64,000 nt of DNA, from contig CBDCRD010000003.1 in the NCBI GenBank assembly GCA_965220875.1, positions 1 to 64,000 of the forward strand. Direction: 5' to 3'. Positions within the stretch are counted from its first letter, which is position 1, and every line of letters begins with the position of its first letter. The translations under genes and the position numbers were made by a program. Below the pieces are notes generated by a model that saw only the letters and a list, made by a program, of their open reading frames with translations, made no database searches and was not told the origin of the DNA. Of the stretch, positions 46,406 through 55,861 are shown one piece after another. The stretch comes from WTFY01 sp965220875 (GTDB lineage Bacteria > Pseudomonadota > Gammaproteobacteria > UBA4575).

Positions 46406-49400
46406 CTAGATTGCCATGGCCAGGGGCTCTTCCACCGGTTCCTTGTTCACGGCCAGGTCACCGGGAATCACGACATTGATACCCATTTGCTCGGCATTTC
46501 TGATCAGTGCGGACAGTATCGTTTCGCTCTGTTCAACGGGAACCGCGAGTCGAAGGGGACGGGCCTCTCTTGGTGTTCTTTTTGGGAGCGAACGGCCTGT
46601 AACAGCCTGCCACAACTCCCGGCCGCAGTCATGGGCCCAGAAAGAGCGATTGGCCTTCGTATAGGCGGGGAGTGTAACCAGCATCCAGTCCTCGCCGGTG
46701 AGTGCCAGAGAGGCCTGGCCCGGCAGGGATCGTCCGCTCAAGGCCAGCACCGGCTGGGTCAGGTTCTGGCGGTTGTCCTGATGCCAGTTTCGGCGCGCAC
46801 GATTCATAAGATCGGTTATGTCTTTTCGACTGTGCTTTGCACCCTCCCAGGTGACCAGGGCCGTTTGATGCCTCGAGGTGACATGTGACTGCAGCCAGTC
46901 CCGGCATTTGCCGCTGGTTGTGAGTCTGACTTCTCCATGCTGATCCAAAAGGGCCAGGAGGGTTTGCAGGCGCCTGGTGTCTGCTGGTTGGGCCATATCA
47001 AAAAGGGTTCTGGGATGTTGTCTTATCGCCTTTATATCCGCTTTTATTGCAGGCAGGGTTTCCTGCAGGGAGTTACCTGTCATCAGCTGGTAAATTTCAT
47101 GGCCCGTATCCACATCCCAGAATCGTTTGCAGGCCTCCCTCGTCAAATTGGGCATCGTTGCCTCTATCAGGTGGCTGGTGTCATGCGGTCGGTCGAGCAT
47201 GGTGAGTGCGATAAAGCGCTGGGGCAGTCGTTTGCTGTCCTTGTCAGCACGGCGATATTGAATGGCCTGCCTGACCTTGCCGCCCCCCTCCCGCCAGCCG
47301 GCCCAGAGGGTTCGGGCCGTGATGCCCACGGGTTGATCGTTATAGGAAAATGTGTTGGGTCTGGTATTGACCGCCGCGAGGGTTGATTGGCCATTGGCCA
47401 GCCGAACATTCATGATTCGGAACCGGTTGCCCTGGTTGGTTTTCAGTTTCAGGGCATTCCCCGTGATGAGCTGAACGGGTCGGACAGATTTCTGTCCAGC
47501 CACGGACTGAAACAGCGTTGCCAATCGATTGTCCTGATCCTGCAGGATGTTCCCGATGGGTTTGAAGCCTTGGTTGGTCAAACTTCCAAGCGTATAGGTG
47601 GAGGGGCGTTCATCGCCGGCGAGGATAACGGTAAAGAGGTGTCCGCCATGCGACAACCACAGGTGGGAATCCCTATCCGAAGGGGGCGTGTAGTCAAGGA
47701 CAATCCCCATCTGAACAAGATCTTTCTGTATAACCGTACCGGGTTGCAGGATTCTCACCTCGTCAATGAGAGTATTGATTGTGCCGGCCATGACGGGTTC
47801 GGGTTGAAGGGCATTGAGGGTTCTGATATGCTCCGCCTGCGCCGGGGGGTCCATGACGATCCTGCGCCGGTTGAGGGCCGCCTGTTCCCTGATGACATTG
47901 ATGCCCATGGGGTAGGGTCTGTGCCACTGGGCATTGTGAATTTCCGATGGTTTGCTGAAGGCCGACTCGTTCTCATCCCCGGTCAAATCGTTTTCATCCA
48001 TGAAGAAACGGCTGCTGTCATCCAGGGTTACATATCCTTCCAGGGAACGGGTCTTCAGAGGGTTCAAACCCTTTTCATCAAGTTCATTCTGATGCAGTTC
48101 ATATTCATGCACGACATGGTTGAGAAAGCGCTGTTGCATGTCCTCCTCCAGGAAAGGCAAAAGATTGAGCATGGTGGTTACCAGACCATGGCCGTTTCCC
48201 GTTGTCCGTTCAATCCCGTCTGCCCATTGATGTTCCTGTGCCCGCCAGCCGGGATCAATCATGCTGGTCAGGTCCTCAAAGGCATCATCCTGCAGGGTTC
48301 GTCTGACCGCTTCCTCCCCAACGGAATTGCACATGTCGGGTATTGAATCCTGCAGGGCTGGATGGTCTCGATTGCTGTCCACGATGGCACCCAGTGAATG
48401 CAGCTTGCGGTTGTAATAGGAAATCTTGCGCATTTCGGCCGCCAGGCCGGTTGAAACAATCAGGATTTCAGGAATTGACGTCTGGTTGAACCGATTGCCC
48501 CGCCCTTCACTTTGCAGTGAATCGACAATATTCTGATCCGTATCCATGATAATGATGGATCGTGGGCGCTGATCCCCGAAACTCGGGTCGGCATGGTAGG
48601 AATGACCGGTTGATACGGTTCGGTTGAAGATGATCACATCAATCATACCGTCATTATAGGCCTCTCCGATCGTGCTTCTGTCCTGGTCTCGTGACATGGG
48701 ACGCGCTTCAAGGCGGCTCTGGGCATCAAACTGCATGGTACGACCGGTCAATTCCCCGACCGTGATGTCATTTTCCTCCAGCCCTTGGCGCAGGGCATCA
48801 ATCGGGGAAGGGGGCAGATGGTCTGGCAAACCGGCTATGTCTGTCTCAATTTCAGCCATGATGGCCCGCAATTGATCGGATCCAACAGCCAGCACATCCT
48901 CGATTGCCGGTTCTCCCGTGGTTGAGTGTCCCCGTTGCAATTGTCCCACTTTAAAACGGATATAATCCTTGAAGGAAAAAGTCCTGTTCGGATCGGCATC
49001 ACCCGTTTCCCTCCGCAGGTGTTCCATCCAGGTCCCGCCTGTTTCACTGATGAAGATCTGGGGCTTGCGTCCCCGGTTGATGGCTTCCCGGGCAATCCGC
49101 ACGGTCTGAGCAATCTTGTTCTGGTTGACAATGGAGGTGGCAAGGTGAGGGAGCGGATTGGTCAGGGTATAATGTCGAAACTCCCGGCGAAACTGGGCCC
49201 GAAAGCGGGCAATGTTTTGACCGAGCTTACGGAAACTGTCAGCTATAATTCTGTTCTGTCCCGTCTCGCCTTCATTCGGCAGAAGGGTTTTCCTTGGGAC
49301 ATCCATCAGGTCGTGATCCCTGCGGAGATAGACTCCATCCTCGATCAGCATGGTGGTCATGTATTCCTGACTCGCCGATGGCACGTTGTAGAGGCTGTCT

Positions 49401-51589
49401 GTTGTGTGCTGCAGGGCTGGGGGCAGGCAGTAATTGTAGAGATCACTTCCCTTGTAGTCCCGCAGGAATGTGGCTGACGCAAACATGACTCGACCGGCAC
49501 CTTCGCAGAATTTCCGGACAACCTTACCGGTATTGCTTGTGATGTTGAGGGCTGTGTGGCACTCATCTAGAATGACCATGGTATGACCATCACCGGATAT
49601 GTTGTTGATCCATTCGCGGGCCGGATTGTCATCATGGCCATCCATATCAACCAGTTGAAAGGATGAATAGGTTGTGATCACCATACGATTGCCCTCCGGC
49701 CACGCACCGGTGAGAAAGAGTCTTGATCGGGCGCCGATGCCATCAATTTTCCGTTCATTGGTGTAGCGTGTTACCGGCTGGACTGTTTCAGACGGCAATT
49801 TTGACCCCACAAGGCCGACCCTGCCGATCAGGTCACCTGTTTTGGTATCGGCGACATCACGCAGGACATCACGCATGAGACTGGTGGATTTGGTAAAATA
49901 AAGCACCCGATTGCGGGGATGGCTGTGCAGCCAAGTCGCAGCAGCCCCAATCATTGACCTGCCCTTGCCGGCCCCGGTTTGATCGGCCAGAATAAAACTG
50001 CGTCCCCGCTCATGGGCCCACTGGCTAAGTGCGATCGCATCAATCTGTTCGGGCGAAAAACGTTCTTCCAGTTCCGGTCGGTCGAGACCCAGGAGTGAGG
50101 ACACATAGTCATCCACGTCCTGGCCCCTGGCGGTGATGAATTTTTCCTTGGCCCGGTCGAAAGCCTGCTGGTGGCCCTTGGCAATCATGGTTCGGGCGAC
50201 ACCCGTTTGGCTGAGGGACTGGTAGGGAACCTGTCGGTAGCGCATGATTTCCGGCTCGGTTCCGGTATGAAGTTCCATCAGGCGCTGGCGTCCGTGCCGG
50301 GCTTCATAATACCATCGCTGAAGCTCCTGGGAGGTCTGGGCCTCGGGACAGCGAAGCGCTGCCGCCGGTGCGATGGCAAGTCTTTCGGGCCGTTTGTCAC
50401 CTACAGCGACTGCCAGCAGACCCGTTGCACCTTCATTCTGTTGCTCCGCCATGGACGGACTGATCCGGCAACTGGCTTCAATACCATGCGCACAGGCCAC
50501 GTCCCGCAAAATGGCCATCGCTTCCAATTCTCCTTCAATATCATCGCCAGCCGGCAACAGGACAGCTGATACACCCTTATCCCTGCGGAGGGCAAGATGG
50601 GCCAGGAGAGCATCGCCGGCTTCCGCGACGGGCCAGTCCCGGAGATCCAGAAAAAAGCGGTCAGCCTCCATCGGATTGGTTCCCTGGACGATCAGGGTAT
50701 CCGCGGCATGTTCCGGTTGGTGGGATGTTTCCCGTGGTAATGCATCATTCTCATGTAACTGAAACCTGACGGGAGCAATGCCTGTGGTTGGGAAATTCCT
50801 GGTCATCTTCAGAACTTCCCTTGTGGCCTGTGTCAGAAGGGGCGACAAACCGCCCGACGGCATCAGGTCAAGTTCGATGGTCTTCTGGAGTCGGACCAGA
50901 TCATTCCAGGCCCGTGTTTCACCAGCATGGATCGGTGATTGACAGATTTGCAGAAACAGATCCCCCATCAGCCAGTCACGCGCCTTATGGGCTTCGGTGG
51001 CGGGTTGGAAACCAGGTCGTGAAGGGCAGGGTGCAACCGTCCTTCGTGCCAATTCCTCCAGAGCAGAGCGTTTATAATGCTGACCGGTACGAAGGCTGTT
51101 CTCAGTTATTCTTCGGGCGAGTTGCACGTAATCCTCACGGCGGGCGAAACGCAGGGCTTTGGCCGGTGGATACAGACTTTCGTGGTTGAACCAGGACCGG
51201 CCATCAATCCAGCGGTGCCCCTGATGTTCGTAGACCGGTTCGCCCTCGCGGTTATGGCCAATGGATTGACCACCGTCAGGACAGTCATGCAGACCATGAT
51301 GATCGGCAAATCTTTGCCGTGCCCCTGGAGTGCTGATGTCATAGGAATTGCGGTAGGCCTGGACCCGGCTAAAAAAAGCGAGAGGAAGCACATTGTTACC
51401 CTTGTCCGGAAAAGGATGGGTCAAGAGGCGGGGATTGGTGGCATCGGACACCCACCCCATCTCTGTCAGTTCGGCCGGTAGGGTTCCACGATGTGATTGC
51501 AGATCCAGAACATAATGCAATTTCCCTTCATGCCGTCTGAATTTGAGGGATATGCCACTTGCAGCAGGGAAAGAAAACCATGTTACCAT
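46406..51589 (-). CDS. Giant strawberry-notch-type helicase
   Basis: The 1727-residue protein contains an SF2 helicase core: ADQTGAGKGRSMIGA (Walker A, about 535-549), a VLYFTKSTSLMRDVLRDV motif, VITTYSSFQLVD, DECH near 675 and SATFLRD. The C-terminal lobe ends in QSEGRGNRFNQT near 1080. The order and GxGKGR loop match strawberry-notch (SBNO) or DarB-like phage and plasmid helicases. In DarB-type proteins a methyltransferase precedes the helicase; residues 290-400 look Rossmann-like but I see no intact NPPY/NPPF motif. The last 600 residues contain repeated helical segments of unknown role. It is a candidate for protecting entering DNA or for transfer replication. Confidence 0.85.
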   Translation of the reverse strand: MVTWFSFPAASGISLKFRRHEGKLHYVLDLQSHRGTLPAELTEMGWVSDATNPRLLTHPFPDKGNNVLPLAFFSRVQAYRNSYDISTPGARQRFADHHGLHDCPDGGQSIGHNREGEPVYEHQGHRWIDGRSWFNHESLYPPAKALRFARREDYVQLARRITENSLRTGQHYKRSALEELARRTVAPCPSRPGFQPATEAHKARDWLMGDLFLQICQSPIHAGETRAWNDLVRLQKTIELDLMPSGGLSPLLTQATREVLKMTRNFPTTGIAPVRFQLHENDALPRETSHQPEHAADTLIVQGTNPMEADRFFLDLRDWPVAEAGDALLAHLALRRDKGVSAVLLPAGDDIEGELEAMAILRDVACAHGIEASCRISPSMAEQQNEGATGLLAVAVGDKRPERLAIAPAAALRCPEAQTSQELQRWYYEARHGRQRLMELHTGTEPEIMRYRQVPYQSLSQTGVARTMIAKGHQQAFDRAKEKFITARGQDVDDYVSSLLGLDRPELEERFSPEQIDAIALSQWAHERGRSFILADQTGAGKGRSMIGAAATWLHSHPRNRVLYFTKSTSLMRDVLRDVADTKTGDLIGRVGLVGSKLPSETVQPVTRYTNERKIDGIGARSRLFLTGAWPEGNRMVITTYSSFQLVDMDGHDDNPAREWINNISGDGHTMVILDECHTALNITSNTGKVVRKFCEGAGRVMFASATFLRDYKGSDLYNYCLPPALQHTTDSLYNVPSASQEYMTTMLIEDGVYLRRDHDLMDVPRKTLLPNEGETGQNRIIADSFRKLGQNIARFRAQFRREFRHYTLTNPLPHLATSIVNQNKIAQTVRIAREAINRGRKPQIFISETGGTWMEHLRRETGDADPNRTFSFKDYIRFKVGQLQRGHSTTGEPAIEDVLAVGSDQLRAIMAEIETDIAGLPDHLPPSPIDALRQGLEENDITVGELTGRTMQFDAQSRLEARPMSRDQDRSTIGEAYNDGMIDVIIFNRTVSTGHSYHADPSFGDQRPRSIIIMDTDQNIVDSLQSEGRGNRFNQTSIPEILIVSTGLAAEMRKISYYNRKLHSLGAIVDSNRDHPALQDSIPDMCNSVGEEAVRRTLQDDAFEDLTSMIDPGWRAQEHQWADGIERTTGNGHGLVTTMLNLLPFLEEDMQQRFLNHVVHEYELHQNELDEKGLNPLKTRSLEGYVTLDDSSRFFMDENDLTGDENESAFSKPSEIHNAQWHRPYPMGINVIREQAALNRRRIVMDPPAQAEHIRTLNALQPEPVMAGTINTLIDEVRILQPGTVIQKDLVQMGIVLDYTPPSDRDSHLWLSHGGHLFTVILAGDERPSTYTLGSLTNQGFKPIGNILQDQDNRLATLFQSVAGQKSVRPVQLITGNALKLKTNQGNRFRIMNVRLANGQSTLAAVNTRPNTFSYNDQPVGITARTLWAGWREGGGKVRQAIQYRRADKDSKRLPQRFIALTMLDRPHDTSHLIEATMPNLTREACKRFWDVDTGHEIYQLMTGNSLQETLPAIKADIKAIRQHPRTLFDMAQPADTRRLQTLLALLDQHGEVRLTTSGKCRDWLQSHVTSRHQTALVTWEGAKHSRKDITDLMNRARRNWHQDNRQNLTQPVLALSGRSLPGQASLALTGEDWMLVTLPAYTKANRSFWAHDCGRELWQAVTGRSLPKRTPREARPLRLAVPVEQSETILSALIRNAEQMGINVVIPGDLAVNKEPVEEPLAMAI

Positions 51590-51604
51590 TATAAGACTTT
51601 CCCG

Positions 51605-52858
51605 TTATGACATGAATTGGGGACGTTCGGGTTGATGATCTTCACGATGGTCTGGTTCAGGCCGCATGCCATCTTGAAGATCAAGCAGTGTGTCCAGCTC
51701 ATCCTGCAGTGACAGGACTTCCTCGGCCGTGGGGATTTGCTCACCGAGGGCTGTCACGACCGGAGTTCCGTCAATCCGATCAATAATCTGGGCCCGGGTT
51801 ACCGAAGGCCACGAGTAGAAATAGCTTGCTTCATGGTCCCCAACCACCAGCACATCCTGATCATTGGGGGTAACATAGAGCCGACAATCCGGCTGGTACT
51901 TCCCATCAAAATACTGGTCCAGAACAGTCTGGATATGGTCCCGTACCGTCGGCCCCCATTCGGAATTGCCGAACGCGGTGACTTCCAGTGCTCCAGCCTC
52001 CTGAAGGCGATCAAGCAGGTCACCAGATGGGCAACGGGCAACCCCGGCAGTCATATTTTCCGGTAGGCAACTGGTGAGGGTGGCGAAGACGTCCCGCACC
52101 AGACCGTCATTGAGCTGGGCGATCTGGCGACGGATAGGGTTGTGGTCGTCATTGTCACCATGGGCTTCAGCAAGGATCGGGGCACGAAAGGAACTCCCCG
52201 GCATCGGCTGGTAGACAGCACCCAGGTTGCCGATCCATTCGTTGGTGGCGGCCAAGGCGTCATCCTCCCTGAGATTGGCAATCTTCAGTTTCAGTTCATT
52301 GGCCATCACCAACCGGGCCAGACCGGCGGCGGTAACGCCCTGTGGAAGTTCAGCGGCTCTGACCTTGTCGAGGTAGGTTTCCGAAAGAACGGTTGTTACA
52401 TATTCCGGCTGAACCCAATCGGGAACTCGGGCGTGCAGATCATAAATACAGTCTCGCCACGCCCTGATGGTGGCAAGCCACTGCCGAGCCTCCTGTTGGT
52501 TTTCCGGTTCGGTTGCCAGCTGTCTCAGGGCAAGGATTCCATTGGTTGAAAACGGCGGAAATTCCATCGGTTTTTTTTCGGTTTCATCCGGCCGTGATTC
52601 AGGATCAGGGACCCTGGCCAGAATAATCCAACTGTTTTTTTCATTGAAGGGACAGAGAATGGTTTCCCCCGTATCCTCGCGAATCAGTTCAATTCCGCCT
52701 GGATTGTCTGGCGCCTTTGGATTTTCCTCCCCAAACTCTGGCGGGCGTATCCGAACGCTGGCCGTTGCCGTTTCAATCGTCCAGTGGCTGACGATGTCCG
52801 GTTGGTGATTACGGCAGACCGGTGTTTTCCGGATTATGGTGGCAATTGGTTGTGACAT
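51605..52858 (-). CDS. Unknown 417-residue protein
   Basis: The ATG at 52858 has AAAGGAG upstream; a longer frame without that site is unlikely. The protein begins MSQPIATIIRKTPVCRNHQP, is acidic, and has no signal peptide, membrane helix or known motif. It is sixteen bases upstream of the giant helicase gene and is the first gene of that operon. Its promoter carries the 26-bp element shared with the left-edge gene and the shared 12-bp motif, so it is probably co-regulated with both. Function unknown. Confidence 0.8.
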   Translation of the reverse strand: MSQPIATIIRKTPVCRNHQPDIVSHWTIETATASVRIRPPEFGEENPKAPDNPGGIELIREDTGETILCPFNEKNSWIILARVPDPESRPDETEKKPMEFPPFSTNGILALRQLATEPENQQEARQWLATIRAWRDCIYDLHARVPDWVQPEYVTTVLSETYLDKVRAAELPQGVTAAGLARLVMANELKLKIANLREDDALAATNEWIGNLGAVYQPMPGSSFRAPILAEAHGDNDDHNPIRRQIAQLNDGLVRDVFATLTSCLPENMTAGVARCPSGDLLDRLQEAGALEVTAFGNSEWGPTVRDHIQTVLDQYFDGKYQPDCRLYVTPNDQDVLVVGDHEASYFYSWPSVTRAQIIDRIDGTPVVTALGEQIPTAEEVLSLQDELDTLLDLQDGMRPEPDHREDHQPERPQFMS

Positions 52859-53068
52859 GTTTTCGGTCTCCTTTCTGTGTGTTGCACCTGGGCAAGACGC
52901 CCACAGCCTTACTTTCGATCTGCATGTGCAAATGTCAAAGGACATTTTTCGAAATCTTTTTGTGTATGCTCACACCTGGATTGTGGCATAACATCCGGAA
53001 CAGAATTATTTTGGTAAAGCAGAATTCGATTTTAGATCTGGAGTACCGTTGTGCAGGACATATGTAAC
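52859..53068. promoter_or_regulatory. Divergent promoter region of helicase and DotD-DotC operons
   Basis: This region separates the minus-strand operon starting at 52858 from the plus-strand genes at 53069. Positions 52914-52939 match 1233-1258 at 25 of 26 bases. AATGTC-AAAG-GACATT (52931-52946) is an inverted repeat. TGTGTATGCTCA lies at 52961-52972. The whole arrangement mirrors the left-edge intergenic region, with the two elements in the same order and orientation but 20 to 105 bp apart. Confidence 0.55.
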
Positions 53069-53578
53069 ATGAAGACCCGAGGGCTTAATCTCCCCCTCCT
53101 GCTTCTTTTGAGTGTGCTGCCCCTTGATCTGGTGTCGGCCCAGAAGATCCCGACACCTATCGCCACGGAATTCACGATTGAGATCAACGATTCGGAACGT
53201 CTGGCCGTGGGTTGGGATCTCCCGCTTGCGGGTATCGAACAAACCAGGGTTGGACTGGTGGCCACGTGTGACCATCGGACGGGGGTCGTTGAGGTCATCG
53301 TCTATTTCGGTTTTTTTCCGGCTGAAAAGGCCGTTCAACTGGCCGTGCGGATGGCTGATGGAACAGGCTGGAGGCATGCCCAGCCGATCATGGGGGGTGC
53401 TCAATCCGGTTTACACGTTCCCATCCTGAGTGATTCGGAGGAAGTCACTGTTTTTCTGCATCATGCCCTGGCCCGAGGTTCCCTGATCAGCAATGGTCAC
53501 AATTCGTTCTGGAATCGGTTACCGGAGGAAGAGAACAGCAGGGCTCTGGCGTTACTTGCAAAATGTGGGGATGCATGA
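53069..53578 (+). CDS. Exported protein of the DotD-DotC operon
   Basis: From the ATG at 53069 the 169-residue protein has a signal peptide (MKTRGLNLPLLLLLSVLPLD, cleavage near SAQ-K). A GTG at 53051 with GGAG upstream would add six residues and is also possible. The mature part is predicted beta-rich with one cysteine pair (ATCDHR and LLAKCGDA). No family is recognised. It opens the plus-strand operon and overlaps the recombinase-like gene by ATGA. It probably has a periplasmic role in the channel. Confidence 0.7.
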   Translation: MKTRGLNLPLLLLLSVLPLDLVSAQKIPTPIATEFTIEINDSERLAVGWDLPLAGIEQTRVGLVATCDHRTGVVEVIVYFGFFPAEKAVQLAVRMADGTGWRHAQPIMGGAQSGLHVPILSDSEEVTVFLHHALARGSLISNGHNSFWNRLPEEENSRALALLAKCGDA

Positions 53579-54909
53579 TCCCGCAACCGGAACTTGGACA
53601 GCTTCGAAAGCTCGGCCGGGAAATCCTGATGTCCGGCACCCTCGTCCGTAAAATTTCCTGGACCGATATTATTCAGCACATCAGGACCAAGTCTGAGGAT
53701 CCGAATTTTTCGAAAATGCAGGTGGCAAGAGATTGTACAGCTGCCCTCGCACTGGCTGATCAGGTTGGTTCGGAGGCAACAGCAAACCAGTTCGAAAAGG
53801 AATTCTACGATGACCCGGACCTCAGGGAGACCTATGTTGATCTCATTCGCCTCACGCAACATCAATTGATCAAGGGCTTCACGCAAGCTGTTCGCGCTCT
53901 CTTGCCCCCAAACCTGATCATCAAATGGGAAGACAGGGCGAATACCGACCTTCCTTCAGACAAGACGGACCCCCTCGTCCGTCCCGATCAGGATGATGTT
54001 CACAAATACCTGCACAAACCGCTTGTGGCCTACAAACCCCTCAAGAAACCCGTGAGCGCAGTCCAGATTCGAAATCTGAGGGATTACCTTTATGAAGCCC
54101 GGCATCCCCTTGATCTGATCATTACACCCGGTGCCATCAAGAACTCCCTTTTTCTGGGGGGTGTTCTCTCGGAGTGCATTTGGGCGACCGGGCTTCGACC
54201 GGGTGAATGGCGACAGGCCAAAATCCTTTTGGGTGATCCGCCTGATCAACATCTGGCCGACCCAAGGATCCGCCAGACACTGGCGGGAATGGAGGCTGTC
54301 TCCCCCGATTCACCCAATGAATTTCGCCGACATATGAATGCCGCGATTGAAGGTGTGCTCTCGCAATCCAGCACCTGGCTCAAGGTTAAATCTCTCAAAA
54401 CCAGAAATCGTGTGGCCCAAATCCCGGAACACCGGCTGCTGGGTCTGGGTAACCTGCCCGTTTCCATACGCGTGACGATGTACGCCCTGATCGTTGCGGC
54501 TGGGTCCTTGGACAAGAAAACCTGGGGAAAATTCGGGCGCAACGCCCAAAGACGGACGGCCAAGGCATCCAAACAGATTTTACCCGAATTTGGCGGCAAG
54601 TTTTCCTTTCTTCAGTTGCGCAATGATTTTGCCGATCGGGGGAGGGCGGTTCTTGATCCCTATGAATTGGCCTACATGATGGGGCACTCCTCTCTCAAGT
54701 CGCAAAAAGGCTACGGCCGGCCGGGACGGTCATCACGATCGGGTAGTCGTAAACCCGACATGGCGATTTATGTCCCACCCGATGAAGTTCAGAAAACCAG
54801 GCTGGCGATCGACACACATGTGGCTGCCAAAAAGGCAGCGACCCAGAAAAAACAGGAAACGGTCAAAGTCCCTGGCTTGACTCCGAGTGGGGAAGGGTCA
54901 CAAGCATGA
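53575..54909 (+). CDS. Divergent tyrosine-recombinase-like protein
   Basis: The 444-residue protein (start at 53575, overlapping the previous stop) shows the C-terminal blocks of tyrosine recombinases: ECIWATGLRPGEW (box I Arg), LKVKSLKTRN (Lys region), FLQLRNDFADR (the R of the HxLRH box is present but the catalytic His position holds Leu) and ELAYMMGHSSLKSQKGYGR (His and nucleophile Tyr). The N-terminal half is unfamiliar. It could resolve plasmid multimers, act in integration, or have become a non-catalytic DNA-binding protein. It is embedded in a secretion operon, which is unusual for an integrase. Confidence 0.6.
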   Translation: MIPQPELGQLRKLGREILMSGTLVRKISWTDIIQHIRTKSEDPNFSKMQVARDCTAALALADQVGSEATANQFEKEFYDDPDLRETYVDLIRLTQHQLIKGFTQAVRALLPPNLIIKWEDRANTDLPSDKTDPLVRPDQDDVHKYLHKPLVAYKPLKKPVSAVQIRNLRDYLYEARHPLDLIITPGAIKNSLFLGGVLSECIWATGLRPGEWRQAKILLGDPPDQHLADPRIRQTLAGMEAVSPDSPNEFRRHMNAAIEGVLSQSSTWLKVKSLKTRNRVAQIPEHRLLGLGNLPVSIRVTMYALIVAAGSLDKKTWGKFGRNAQRRTAKASKQILPEFGGKFSFLQLRNDFADRGRAVLDPYELAYMMGHSSLKSQKGYGRPGRSSRSGSRKPDMAIYVPPDEVQKTRLAIDTHVAAKKAATQKKQETVKVPGLTPSGEGSQA

Positions 54910-54948
54910 AGAATAAAAATCCTTCCATTCACGATTTAAAGGCATTGA

Positions 54949-55464
54949 ATGAACGACCACACACGACATAACAGAACCATTTCCATAATCATGGTTATTC
55001 TGTTGCTGGCCGGTTGTGCCAAACGAGTGGATCCGGACAGTGCACAGCAGGCCTTTCTTGTTGACACCGGAGCGGCTCATCTGGACACTCTCCTGGCCCG
55101 GGCAACCGAGGCCAATCTGATGGTGGCTCGGCTGGAAGCCGCGGGTAACCAGAGCAGGGCGCCCAAACCAGCATCTGATTTGCCCCCTGGTGTTACATTA
55201 CCAGCCGATCTGGAACAACTCATCAGTCTGGATTGGACCGGACCGGCCGAACCTCTTCTCGAGGCCCTTGCCAGCCATATCGATTATGAATACAAGGTGA
55301 CAGGACCGCCACCGGCCCAACCGCTTATTGTAACCATAAGTCGAAGGGATGAACCGGTCTGGATGCTCCTGCGGGATGTTGCCATCAGCCTGACCACTTC
55401 CGCCACCATTATTGTCAATCCATCCAGGGAAAGTGTTACCCTGCAATATCCCGTACACAGATAA
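54949..55464 (+). CDS. dotD: DotD/TraH outer-membrane lipoprotein
   Basis: The 171-residue protein has a lipoprotein signal (IIMVILLLAGC, lipobox LAGC at about residue 23). The mature domain matches DotD: ISLDWTGPAEPLLEALASHI and LIVTISRRDEPVWMLLRDV. DotD forms the outer-membrane ring with DotC and DotH and has a secretin N-domain-like fold. AAAGG precedes the start. Confidence 0.88.
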   Translation: MNDHTRHNRTISIIMVILLLAGCAKRVDPDSAQQAFLVDTGAAHLDTLLARATEANLMVARLEAAGNQSRAPKPASDLPPGVTLPADLEQLISLDWTGPAEPLLEALASHIDYEYKVTGPPPAQPLIVTISRRDEPVWMLLRDVAISLTTSATIIVNPSRESVTLQYPVHR

Positions 55465-55574
55465 ATGATACCGACCTGCAATTCCAGACATGTCCTCGTT
55501 CGGCTTGCGAATAAATTGTCCTGGAAAACAAGACAAAACTCCTGTCTGGTCGGAATCAAGGGAGACTTTTATGC

Positions 55575-55589
55575 GGTGTTCCGAACACC
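55575..55589. promoter_or_regulatory. 15-bp palindrome
   Basis: GGTGTTCCGAACACC is a perfect inverted repeat with a single central base, in the 190-bp gap between dotD and the zinc-ribbon gene. It could be an operator for a new promoter or a short attenuator hairpin; no U-tract follows. Confidence 0.4.
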
Positions 55590-55655
55590 TCTCGTTGTAT
55601 GGTTTGGGGTTCCCTGTCAGCAGGGAGAGAAAGCTTGAGTCCTTCAGGTGAGTAC

Positions 55656-55859
55656 ATGTCCATCTGGTTGGAGCCACATTGCCCGCGTTGCGCCCATCTT
55701 TTTCGTGGTGAAAATTCAGATTGTGGTCCGACCTGGTGTGGCGACAAGAACCCCTATGACCCGTGTCCGGAGTGTGGGCAAAAGGCCCTGAAATACCAAC
55801 GCGTTTCTGGTGATGAAACCCCGTCACACAAGCCGGAAACTGAAAGTGAGGGGTTTTGA
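55656..55859 (+). CDS. Small zinc-ribbon protein
   Basis: This 67-residue protein starts at an ATG with AGGTGAG upstream. It contains CPRC, then C-x4-C, then CPEC (residues about 8-36), a likely two-metal or single zinc ribbon. The C-terminus is charged and disordered. The stop precedes the ImmA/IrrE-like start by two bases. It might be a regulator partner for that peptidase, but no helix-turn-helix is present. Confidence 0.65.
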   Translation: MSIWLEPHCPRCAHLFRGENSDCGPTWCGDKNPYDPCPECGQKALKYQRVSGDETPSHKPETESEGF

Positions 55860-55861
55860 TT

